64,000 nt of DNA from Lactifluus volemus (Eukaryota; Basidiomycota; Agaricomycetes; Russulales; Russulaceae). The notes under the pieces are model-generated. The model ran no database searches. It saw nothing but the letters and a program-made list of their open reading frames with translations, and had not been told where the DNA came from. This document shows positions 1-10,593 of this stretch, piece after piece; the first letter of the stretch is position 1; each line of letters opens with the position of its first letter. The stretch covers positions 248,001-312,000 of the forward strand of contig WTXI01000005.1 of NCBI GenBank assembly GCA_022376515.1, in the 5' to 3' direction. The position numbers and the translations under genes were made by a program.

Positions 1-372
1 GCTCCTTTTGTATGTTATTTGTGACCACCGAGTTGACCAGCTTGAACGGGCGATAAGAGTTAGCATCAGCAGGTGGGTCATGACTATTTGCCGAGGCAGC
101 GTCTAAGGAAGAGTAGAGCATCGTGCTGCGATCATAGTTCAGCCATAGAAGGGTCTATTTCTTTATCGGAGAACGGACCTCTTCCCAGGGAGTGCACCAA
201 AGACAGCCAGAGTGTTTTCATGTTTGGCTGCGATGTGAGAGTTGAGGAAGGTCAATACATGAGAGAGAAATGTTTGAAACGACAAAGGGTAAGAGTTGGT
301 GGATTGAGCAGACAAATGCCACTGTGAAGGAGACAAGTCGATGATGAGGGAAAGATGAGAAGAGCCATCCAT
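1..372 (-). CDS. TFB4: TFIIH subunit Tfb4/p34, N-terminal part (cut by left edge)
   Basis: Tfb4 (human p34/GTF2H3) is a core subunit of TFIIH, acting in RNA polymerase II initiation and nucleotide excision repair in the nucleus. The ATG is at 372 on the minus strand. The first exon carries the vWA-like start (LSLIIDLSPSQWHLS) and the conserved stretch NSHIAAKHENTLAVFGALPGK-like ending; I place an intron at about 178-126 (GTCCGT...CGCAG), after which the frame resumes as STMLYSSLDA and runs to NSVVTNNIQKE at the window edge. No stop or frameshift is seen in this part, so this copy could be the functional one, but its C-terminal half lies outside the window. A decayed C-terminal half of a second copy sits inverted at 10957-11846. 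The gene is divergent from CHD1 across about 825 bp. Confidence 0.75.
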
Positions 373-1095
373 GATGCATGCATGACCGTGACATGCTCAT
401 TGTGGCTGATCTCGTATCGAACCCCGACACGTGTCCGGTTCGCGGCCCCCCCGACCTGCCAGGGACCATCGATTCCCGACACTTAGCGTCTCACTTCGCT
501 TCATGGAAGAAATTTCTCGTTCTGTATTAGATATCAGATTTCCGAGTGATATCATTATGCTAGTTACTAAGGGAGAATCATCAACAAAAGATGGGGATGA
601 GGCGTTGCTCCACCCCCAAAATGATCGCACTGCGATAGCTAACATCGACAGGCATGTCACGCGGCATGGGCCGGTGCCAGAAGCGCCATCGAGTATTCAT
701 CTTACGCCGCAAGGTCGGCTGTGTGATGATGGCACGCCATCGAAGAGGGCCGCAGCTATTGTGGCAGCTGAGCCGTGCCAGCTAATTGCGGCCGAAGGGA
801 TCGCGCTAATTTTGCTCATCTTGGCTAGTGTACACCTACCAATGAAGGGGACTGGCAACAGACGTCGCGAAGCGAGCCGGGTCACCGTCCGTGTGGAAGA
901 ATATAGATAAGACCCGGGGCGATGTCACAACATGCTGACCACACGCGCTGGTGATGGCTCAGTCGGCGAGAACGACAACAAGCGCACGGCCCCATGAACC
1001 TTGTGTTTCGACTATAAAAAAATGGAAAAAAAAGACAAATAAAATAAAAAGAATAATAGGGATCTCGCTGGTGTCTCGGAAGGCCGAGACGGAAT
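1..1095. repeat. Left arm of an inverted duplication (TFB4 plus upstream spacer)
   Basis: Bases 695-1095 match, in reverse complement and with only scattered differences, bases 10594-10956; bases 1-33 match 10957-10990 in the same inverted sense. The left arm has 661 bp (34-694) that the right arm lacks. That extra part is the TFB4 first exons and the region just upstream. Homology stops near 1095 (gagacggaat) beside the short palindrome tctcggaaggccgaga. The left arm probably continues beyond the window start. Confidence 0.8.
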
Positions 1096-1197
1096 CGAAT
1101 TGCGGGAATTCAGGGAGCAAATTTGTGGCCAAGACGCATTTATCGAAGTTCGTCACGGGCGGTGACGAACAAACACTGGCCGGCGTTGCCCGTAGCG
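373..1197. promoter_or_regulatory. Divergent TFB4/CHD1 intergenic region
   Basis: About 825 bp separate the TFB4 ATG (minus) and the chosen CHD1 ATG (plus). The stretch holds an A-rich TATA-like run (tataaaaaaa at about 1013). Open frames here have no recognisable protein content. Part of this spacer (695-1095) is duplicated in inverted form at 10594-10956. Promoter function is inferred only from position. Confidence 0.35.
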
Positions 1198-4100
1198 ATG
1201 GCCACGCGTGTGAATCAACCCGGACTGCCCTCTGCCGACACTGACGCCCGAGTCAACCGTCCTTCTCCCCCTTACTCCTACATCCCCTCACCGTCTCCTA
1301 GTCCCCTTCCCCTGTTCCCGATGGCCACCCCCCAACATCGCCGAAACATGCTTTTAGACGACGACCTAGACACACCCGCGGATACCTCCTTAGCACCCTC
1401 CCCAGTACCCCAGAGCACACATTTCAACGGAGACGAATCCGACAACATGCAAGTCGACACCGAGGACGACGACGACGACGCCAGGGACGCAGACGCAGAC
1501 GGTGATGCCGACATTGATGCAGATGGCGACTACGAGGAGCCTGAACAGGTCCCAGTGGGTTATAACCAAATTGCGTCTTCGTCTCGTCCTATTGCAAGAC
1601 AGGTTCGTGGTAGTAGTCAAGTCCTGGCGCCTGAAATTCTTATTTATATATGTTCAGGTCATACAGGATGATGACTACGTATGTTCTTTTTGGCCTACAC
1701 CTTTTATCACTTTGTCTAATTACGTCTTGGAAAGGGTTACGATGGTACTCCAGATGAAGAAGACGAAGACGACGGCTCTTATGGAGACGAAGAATATGGT
1801 GGTGGTGGTGGTGGTGGTAGCAGTAGCAGCAAGAAGAAAGTACCTAAGAAAAAAAAGGCGCCTTCCAAGCCCAAACGTATGTCCAATTATACACCCTTTC
1901 GCGTCCCCCCTGAAGCGTGCATCCGTATACCAGTAACGTCCAGGCCACCGTCTTCAGACACAGACTCTGAATACGGTGCTCGATCCAAGAAGAAGAAGAA
2001 ACCCCGTGTTTCCGGCGACGAGTTACGGACCTCCAGCAGAGGCGTCAAAGTACCCAACTATGCCGATGACGTTGAAGACTTTGAACAATTCGACGAACCC
2101 CATCCGGGCTATTACATCGACCCCAATGCCCAAGAGAAAGAGAATGACGAGATTGAAGCTGTTCTTGGACATTCAAGAGAAGAAGGACACGAAGAGGATC
2201 CAGAAGACCTTTGGTACGAAAACCTCGTAAGCATCGGTCTCATATCTTTTCTGCATATGTTTGAAGCGAATGTGTTTTCAGCGCTTCCATATCAAATGGA
2301 AGGGATTCTCCCATTTGCGGAACACTGATGAGACGTATGAGTTCCTCAAACGGTATAAAGGACTCAAGCGCGTAGATAACTACATCAAGGCGTTCAAGGC
2401 TTATCAAGCACGCCTTGCAGCCCCTGGCCTCACGTCAGAGGAGCGCGAAACCCTTCTTCTGGACAAGGAACGCGAGAAGCAAGACCTTGAACTTTACAAG
2501 ACGGTCGAGCGTGTCGTCTCACACCGTGATGGCCTCAAGGGTGAGATCGAATACTTCTGCAAGTGGAATGGCCTCAATTACGAGCACTGCACATGGGAGC
2601 CCCTGGAAGAAATCCGTCCAATTGCGAGGGAACAACTTGAAGCATATCGTCACCGAGAAGCCGAGGCCAAGTTCCCTTACAAAAGCATAGCCTACGCGCG
2701 TACCCAACGTCCAGCTTTCGAGAAGATTACTGAAGACCCGGACTACATCATCAAAACAGGCGGTGAATTGAAGGACTTCCAACTCACTGGATTGAACTGG
2801 CTAGCATACTTGTGGAGTAAAGGTGAGAATGGCATCTTGGCTGATGAAATGGGACTTGGGAAGGTACGTTCTTAGCTTTGCAAAACATCAAGCGTCCATA
2901 GAATGTCGATTTTAGACTGTGCAAACTGTTTCATTCTTGGCATACCTTTTCCACCAAATGCACCAGTACGGGCCTTTCCTGGTGATCGTCCCGCTCTCAA
3001 CGATCGCTGCGTGGCAGTCTCAGTTTCAGACTTGGGCACCGGACCTTAACGTGATCACCTATATCGGCACTGCCGCAGCGCGCGAAGTCATCCGCAAATA
3101 CGAATTCGGTCCCTCCAATAAGAAGCTCAAGTTAAATGTGCTATTGACGACCTACGAGTTGACCCTTCGTGACGCGAAGGAGCTGTGCGATATGAAGTGG
3201 CAGGTTCTGTCTGTGGATGAGGTGTGTACACAATTTTTACTATTCATCTTACCAAGCGGTTGAGTTTCTGTATCAAGGCACACCGCCTCAAGAACTCTGA
3301 GAGTCAGCTGTATGAAGCGCTGCGGGCTTTCCCCGCCGCGTCGAAACTCCTGATTACGGGAACGCCACTTCAGAACAATGTGAAAGGTTCGTTCACTACA
3401 CCTTGAGATCTATTGTGATCGAGGATTTATATGGTCCATGAGCAGAGCTCCTCTCTTTGATGCACTTCCTCATGCCCGAGAAATGCGAGTCCCACTCCTT
3501 GTGAAAGACTTTACTTTCAAACTGCTAATGGTGTTGTGTTTAGTTGCGTTGACCAACGAATTTGATCTCAATGACGCAGACCACGAATCTAAGATCAAGG
3601 AGTTACACGCCCAGCTCGAGTCCTTGATGTTGAGGAGGTTGAAGCGTGATGTACTCAAATCTCTCCCGACAAAGAGCGAACGCATCTTACGCGTGGAACT
3701 GAGTGCCATGCAAACGCACTACTACAAGAACATTCTGACAAAGAACTTCCAAGCTCTGCAGAAAAGTGCGAGTGGAAACACCAACATCAGTCTCTTGAAC
3801 ATCGGTTAGACTGTGTTCGCATGTGCTTCCATCCCACGCTGACACCGCTTATACAGCCATGGAACTCAAAAAGGCCGCTAATCACCCGTTCCTCTTTGAC
3901 GGCGCCGAAGTGAAGACTGAGTCTGCGGAGGAAACCTTGAAGGGTTTGGTCATGAACAGCGGCAAGATGGTCTTACTCGACAAACTGCTGGCTCGTCTAC
4001 GCAGCGACGGACATCGCGTGCTCATATTCAGTCAAATGGTCCGCATGCTCGACATCCTCAGCGACTATCTGTCCTTCCGAAATTACCTGCATCAAAGGTT

Positions 4101-6576
4101 GGATGGAATGGTGTCCTCGGATGCTCGGAAGAAGTCGATCGCGCACTTCAATGCCCCAGGTTCCCCTGACTTCGTCTTTTTGCTCTCCACGCGTGCTGGA
4201 GGGCTAGGAATTAACCTTGAGACGGCTGATACCGTGATTATCTTTGACGTGAGTTGGTTAGTGCCACGGAAACAATGACCAAATTTGACTGTTTATTGTA
4301 GAGCGACTGGAATCCACAAAACGATCTACAGGCCATGGCACGTGCTCATCGGATTGGCCAGAAGTCACATGTCAGTGTCTATCGCTTTGTGAGTAAGGAC
4401 ACAATGGAGGAGGATGTTCTAGAGCGGGCCAAAAAGAAAATGGTCCTTGAGTATGCCAGTGCGTGCTCAACTGTGGCTTTAAGAAGACACAGCCGGAACT
4501 GACCTTTTTCGCTACACCCCTACAGTCATCAACCAGATGGACACGTCGCAAGCTCATCTCAGCGGCAAGACTGGTCCTACCAAGGATGTGACAAAACCAG
4601 ACAATCTCAGCAGGGAAGAACTCACAGCTGTTCTCAAATATGGCGCTCAGAAGCTGTGTGTTATCGCCGTCCCTGGAAGCCTCGTGGTTGCATTAACGTT
4701 TCCATTTTCAGATTCGACAAAGACAACACACAGCAGGACAAGAAACTCGACGAGATGGATCTGGACGATATTCTCAACCGCGCTGAGGACCACGAAACCG
4801 TTACAGGTGGAGATGGTGGTGCGTCTCTCGGCGGCGAAGGCTTCCTCGCATCCGTCGCGCCAGTCAGTGATGTCAAGACTGAGATAAGTTGGGAGGAGAT
4901 TATCCCTCTTGAAGAACGTCAAAAGGTCGAGCGCGAAGACGATCAGCGGAAGGCCGAGGAGCTCGCTGCATTGGACACCAAGGATAGGAAACGGTCACAT
5001 GCCCCGGTGTCTTACGAGGGCATGGATGTGGATCAGCCTATGTCTGCGACTACCAGCAAGAAGCCGAAAGGACCGGCCCCGGCCCGGAAGAGTGCCAGTC
5101 AGAAGGCGATGGAGCTCAAGGAGCGTGACGTCCGTGTTCTTATCCGCAGCATGCAAAAGTGGGGCGACATCCGACAGCGTTACGACGTCATTGTAAGTCT
5201 CCATCTGTTCCTTGTCGTACCTACGACTAATCTTCCACAGGTCAACGACGCCAAGCTCCAGGATAAAAACAAAGGAATGATCATCGATGTCGCCGACGAC
5301 ATTGTCGAACTCTGTGAAGGCGCTGTCAATGAAAATAATGTGCAAAAGCAAACTCGCGTGGCCGCCGGAGAGACTTTAACTACTGCGCAGAAGAGCAAGG
5401 CGGTGTTGGTGACATACAGGAATGTTGGGAATATCAACGCCGAGACTGTCATCTCCCGAACCCGGGACTTGCACATCCTCTTTAAAATTCTCAGCCCGCT
5501 CAGCGTGGATGAGTTGTATGCATGGTCGATACCCGTGGATAACATTCGTCCCACACTCAACTGGTCCGGCCGATGGGGTCCGCAAGAAGACTCTATGCTC
5601 CTTGTTGGTGCATACTTTCATGGTTTCGGTAACTGGGAGGCCATCGCCAAGGACCCAAAACTTGGATTGTCGGATAAATTCTTCTTGGAGGAAGGCAAAA
5701 AGGGCGAGGACGCGTCAACGAAACCCATTCCGAATGCAATCCACCTCGTGCGACGTGGCGACTATCTTTTGGGACTTCTACGTGACCACGAAGAGAAGCT
5801 TCGTTTATACGAGACTTCACTCAGAACGAAAGGACAGCTAAGGAGTTCTGCATCGCCCCCGCCTGTTGCCTCGTCTTCGTACAGCGGAAGCAACAAGCGG
5901 CGGGCTGAGAGTGAGGCAGTTGCCTCGGTCGAAGACACTAGCGTGCGGAAGCGGAAGCGAAGGCCAACCCCGACTTTCACGGACTCGGAGTCTTCTGACG
6001 AGTGGTGAGTTTCTTATCCTGTTTGCGGCATTTAAGTGACGCAATCTTCGTAGTCCGTCGATGGATGAAGCTGCCACCAAGGAAGAGCTCCGTCCCGTCA
6101 AGAAGCAGCTAGTGAGTGTCTTTCTGGCGACTACTTACGCTTAGTTAAAAAGTGCCCTCAGAAACAACTAAAGCTATCTGGCGGAGATATGCCTCGCGAC
6201 GACAAAGTCGCAATCCTGAAGGAATCCTTGGCTGCGATCGGGCGCCGCATAGAGATCGTCCTCGAAACTAAGCAAGCTGCAGGGGAGGATCGGGATAGAT
6301 GGCGAAGGCACCTCTGGACGTGCGTAAACCAGCAGACCCCTTTACCTTCTCCAGGTTTTGACTTTGTGTTGTCGTAGATTTGTCACGTTGTTCTGGCCCA
6401 AGAAGGTGAAGGCCGGTAAGCTCGAAGAGATCCACGCAAAGATGGTGATAAAAGAGGCTGGGGATGCAAACATACCAAAGAAGCCGCGGTTGAGTTCGAA
6501 TGGCAAACCAGCCGGTAACGGTGCAACCCCATCGATTTCAGTTAGAACCAATGGCAAACTACATCGGGGACCATAG
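1198..6576 (+). CDS. CHD1: CHD1-type chromodomain helicase DNA-binding protein
   Basis: An ATP-dependent SNF2-family remodeller that spaces nucleosomes over transcribed genes. Domain order matches Chd1: an acidic disordered N-terminus; tandem chromodomains at about 2230-2680 ([32 protein letters not shown]); the helicase with Walker A DEMGLGK (2844-2862), an intron, then [14 protein letters not shown] box split by an intron (LSVDE/AHRLKN); TGTPLQNN at 3355-3380; and helicase C-lobe with [12 protein letters not shown] (about 4186) and ARAHRIGQK (about 4338). SANT/SLIDE-like linker domain lies near 5550-5800 and the CHD1 C-terminal helical domain at 6055-6440. I count about 15 introns; one (3485-3543) has a GC donor. 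Length is near 1,450-1,500 residues, normal for the family. The start could instead be ATG 1321. SLU7 follows 268 bp downstream. Confidence 0.93.
3485..3543 (+). other. GC-AG intron in CHD1
   Basis: The conserved helicase text LMHFLMPEK continues as [11 protein letters not shown] only if bases 3485-3543 (GCGAGT...TTTAG, 59 nt) are removed. No GT donor gives the same join in frame. GC-AG introns are a known minor class of U2 introns; use of this one is inferred from protein continuity. Confidence 0.6.
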
Positions 6577-6843
6577 CTGTGTAATTTACCCTCTGGTACC
6601 CCATCTGCGCCCTACTTCTCTCCTTTTGTTATAGTCTGCTTTGTTCTTTTTCCTTACTCAAGTACTCTATAATGTTATTTGAATGTTCTCCAGGTTGTAC
6701 GTATGTCCGTATATTTGTGATCGATTACAGTGTCAACCTTGTCCAATATTATTAATAATGTGATTACTCAGCTCACAGTGGCTCTTCGGTCCGGCGCATG
6801 AAGTTTACCTAAGCTCGAACGGTCAGTTACTTACTACTACTCT

Positions 6844-8772
6844 ATGGCATCTTCGAGCGGTAAGTAGGCTGGAATTAGGTTTTTATATGAAACACCCTGA
6901 TATTTATGCTGTAGCCGTCGGTAAGCTCTCTCGTGAGGAGTTCCGTCGTCAAAAGGACTTGGATGCGGCTCGAAAGGCCGGTACAGCACCAGCAGCTCTC
7001 GATGAGGAGGGCAAACCCATCAATCCTCACATTCCCCGTACGAACCCACCTTTTTCTTATGACCCATGAATATTCTCAACGTTTTTTACAGAGTACATCT
7101 CACAAGCACCGTGGTACCTGGATACGGGCGCGCCTTCCCTCAGCCACCAACGTCGACCTACAGATGACCGCTCTGGCAACAAGCTCGACCAATGGTACGA
7201 GAGAAGCGCTACTTCAGGACCGGCTGCGAAGAAGTATCGAAAGGGCGCGTGCGAGAACTGCGGTGCGATGACGCACAAGCGCCAGGACTGCCTCGAGCGT
7301 CCTCGCAAGAAGGGCGCAAAGTATTCTAACAGGGATATCGCGCCAGATGAAGCGATACAGCATATTGAAGCTGGTTACGACGCGAAGCGTGATCGTTGGA
7401 ATGGGTATGATCCTGCGGAGCACAAGAGGATATACGACGAGTACGAGGCCATCGAGGCTGAAAGGCAGCGTCTCCGCGAGGAGGAAATCGACAAGCAAAC
7501 GACGACGGACATGGCTGCTGTGCGAAAGGTGGCAAAGGCGGGCAAGGCGGAGGGCGATCCGGACTTTGGGTCTAGCGACGAGGAGGATGCGGATGAGGAC
7601 AAGTACGCCGACGCTGCAGACGCGGTTGGCCAGAAGATGGACACGAAGACGCGAATCACGGTGCGGAACCTACGTATCCGGGAGGACACCGCCAAATATC
7701 TCATCAATTTGGACCCGTCGAGTGCATATTATGACCCCAAAACACGTTCCATGCGTGACAACCCTTTACAGAACGTCCCTCCAGAAGAGGTGCGTGTCGT
7801 CGATCGGTAAATAAGATCAGGGACGCTGATGTATTGCGCATATGTACAGGCGCGGTTTGCTGGAGACAATTTTCTGCGCTACTCTGGCGAGGCACCGGAA
7901 GTGCAAGAGCTACAACTGTTTGCATGGCAGTCTGCAGCTCGTGGGAACGACGTCCATTTGAATGCCAATCCAACACAAGGCCAACTTCTTCATGAAGCAT
8001 ACAAGGAGAAGAAAGAGGAACTTCGCGATTCATCAAAAGTCAGCGTGCTCGCCAAATACGGTGGCGAGCAGTACCTGGAGACGGCTCCGAAGGAGTTGCT
8101 GCATGGCCAGACAGAGGAGTACGTCGAGTACTCTAGGGCTGGACAAGTCATTCATGGCAAGGAGCGAGCAAAGGCGAGGACAAAATACCCGGAAGATGGT
8201 TCGTCCCTTGCATTCATATAACATATTTACGACATATTAATATCTTCATTTCATAGTTTACATCAACAACCACACGTCCGTATGGGGGTCGTGGTATGAT
8301 GTAGCGTCAAGTACATGGGGCTATGCTTGTTGTCACTCCGTTGTGCACATCTCATACTGCACCGGTGAGGCCGGAAGGCATGCTGCCGCGGCGTCAACCG
8401 CGCAGAACCTGCTCTTGTCGAACAACTCACAACCAGAAGATTCGACGTCGAAGCCTCCAGATGGAGGTGGGGACAAAGGGAAGCAACGCAAGATGGACAC
8501 TGACGTCGAGGAGGAGCAGAGCAAACTATCAGAGGAGCGTAAACGCAAAGGTAGGGCAACTGAGGGTGATGAGCGATTCCACAAGAAGTCAAAGGCCGAA
8601 GAGGATCATGAGAGTAAGAAGTTTGACGTCACGGAGGACGACCTCGGTATGTATCTTGTTGAAATACATTGTGGCCATTTTCTAACTATTAATTACAGAG
8701 CGATACCGCCGTGAAAGGGGCCGGATGGAGGATCCAATGGCTAACTACGTTGACAATGACGGAGAGCTCTGA
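6844..8772 (+). CDS. SLU7: Pre-mRNA splicing factor SLU7
   Basis: Slu7 acts in the second catalytic step of splicing, helping 3' splice-site choice in the spliceosome. A tiny first exon (MASSS, 6844-6859) joins after an intron to [14 protein letters not shown]. The family core is present: [13 protein letters not shown], then a CCHC zinc knuckle ([14 protein letters not shown] at about 7253-7296), the conserved block after it ([15 protein letters not shown]), the [14 protein letters not shown] block near 8095, and [12 protein letters not shown] followed by WGYACCHS at 8268-8340. The C-terminus is charged and Lys/Glu-rich and ends [17 protein letters not shown]. Five introns keep one frame throughout and I see no defect. 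It lies 268 bp from CHD1 and 97 bp from the next gene, all on the same strand. Confidence 0.93.
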
Positions 8773-8869
8773 TTTATTAACCTACCCCTTGTATCGATCA
8801 CGTGATTGAAATGAACCACGCTTTCGTTCTTTGCATCCCTTCTTTTAACGAGCAAGTCCTGCTGCCTGT

Positions 8870-10153
8870 ATGCCACAGTTAACCACAGCTTTCTCGCTCT
8901 TACTTGGCTTGGGAGCTCGTATATTTTACAACAAATTCTTCTCTCTCCGTGTTCGAGGGATCGAGGATCATGTACTCAGCGGTCTTTGGCAGGGCGTTGC
9001 CCTATATTATGTTCTCATGGAGTTTCCCTTTCTCACTCTTCCAGTCGGTTTTGGTATCGGCGCCCGTCTCCTTGTCAACCTCTTTATAACCCACGATGCT
9101 GGCGGTTGCGCATGTACCCTTCTCGGTGTAGCCGTCGGCGTCCTCGCTACGGACATCCTCTCCCAACTCCTAGAGGACGGCGACCCCGAAGATGCGTACT
9201 ACGAAGGTTCTGAAGTGTCCGATTTTCCACGTCGACGACGCCTGGTGCAACTCCCAGGGTCGTATTACAACAGCGACCGCGTGCGCGACCACAATCGCCG
9301 ACGGCGCGCCTTTTTCGAGACCGGCGACCCATCCGTCGCGACGGCGGTGACCAATACCACGACCACGTGGGATTCGCTTTCTGATTGGATCGATCCGAAT
9401 CACACGATGACCCCGCTCGAGCGCGAGGTCGCCGCGCTGCGCAAGAAGGCGAGCATGGCGGATAGTGAGCGGCGAAGGTTTAAAGAGGAGAAGCAGTGGG
9501 CGCAGGTGCAGGGTAACAAGGCGCGTGCGGCACAGATGGGTTGGCAGGTGAAGAGGTACTCTGCTCTCATGCAGAGCTTCCATCGCGAGGCGGATCTAAG
9601 ACTACTCGAAGGTTCGTCAGGCTCCCGCTGTGCTGCTGATGCATCCATCTCACGATAATCATCATTGTTCTTATTGCAGCGAATAATGAGCGACATCGAC
9701 AGGAAGTAGCGTCGATGCAAGCGTCGGCCTCGCAAGTGGCAGGCCCCTCATCATCCAGGTCTCTCATCCCACCCTCACAACCTTTCGCGATCACCGTCGG
9801 CGGACCGAGTCGCGTATCAAAATCGCCACCGAGTCCTCCACCACGTTTGATACCCCCTCCTGAAGAGGAGAAACCGCTGCGATCTGCGATTGCTAAGGGA
9901 AAACAACCTGAGCGTCGTCCGCGGCGGATCTCAGCAGGTGCTGACAAGGATGGAAGCGCGATGAAGGCTGGTTCCGTACATACAGGCACGCATCATCATC
10001 ATCGTCGGCGGGCGGCGTCTGTGCTCAGTCGCCCGAGTGTCCGTATTGAGGTACACGAGTGAGTACAAGGTTCTAGCCGTTTTGTCATCCATCCCAACTG
10101 ATCCCTGGTCGTTCGTACATAGAACGCCCTCGAGGCGATCGAAAAAGGCATAG
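8870..10153 (+). CDS. Multi-pass membrane protein with coiled coil, conserved-looking, function unknown
   Basis: I do not recognise this protein. It has about 390 residues. The first 110 hold three or four likely membrane segments (FSLLLGLGARIFY; ALYYVLMEFPFLTLPVGFG; GARLLVNLFI; CTLLGVAVGVLATDILSQL). A charged linker follows, then a predicted coiled coil (about residues 185-275, heptad-like REVAALRKKASMADSERRR onwards). The tail is basic and Pro/Ser-rich, with a short His run and an RRPRRISA motif. Introns at about 9611-9679 and 10060-10121 join in frame; the last exon ends SRRSKKA. The layout suggests an organelle or ER membrane protein with a cytosolic coiled-coil tail; that is inference only. 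Confidence 0.8.
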
Positions 10154-10593
10154 CAAGGGTTCCATGCCATTTCACGGTCCGATGTCAAGATGTGTATTTT
10201 TCCCCTCTGTGCAAATGCCGGCTGTGGACAGCCGGGTTGTGTACTGTAACAGATGACAGGTCTGCAAGGCGTATATAGTGCTTTTATCTCTCTGTACATG
10301 TTGCAGGCTACCTCTAGCGGGAGCCCGACGCTAGGAGAAATTCTGGAAAAGGCGAGATGATGTCTTCTGAAGGGCTACCTCTGTAGATAAACTGTGCAGC
10401 TCTGTGAGCCCAGTCGCAGGGTAGCCGTGGGCACCACAAGTAACTTCTCACATTATACGCCCACCAGAGTTCAATTTCATCTTTATGACGCAAGAACAGA
10501 CTGTAAGGGCATCTAGCGCTTGTGTTCCTGCATACCACGGTTTCCCTCAGCGAGAGTTCATGCACGCATGGCCGGTGCGACAAGTATGACGTT
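10154..10593. other. Intergenic stretch, nothing recognised
   Basis: This stretch is the 3' flank of the membrane-protein gene up to the point where the inverted-duplication arm begins. Open frames are short and show no recognisable protein content. Confidence 0.5.

Noticed and set aside
26..694. 8-bp near-duplication caccgagt/catcgagt looking like a hAT-type target-site duplication around a 661-bp insertion
   Set aside because: The enclosed DNA is the TFB4 start, and the flank at 1-33 is TFB4 coding too. No terminal inverted repeats exist. A deletion in the right arm explains the difference better.
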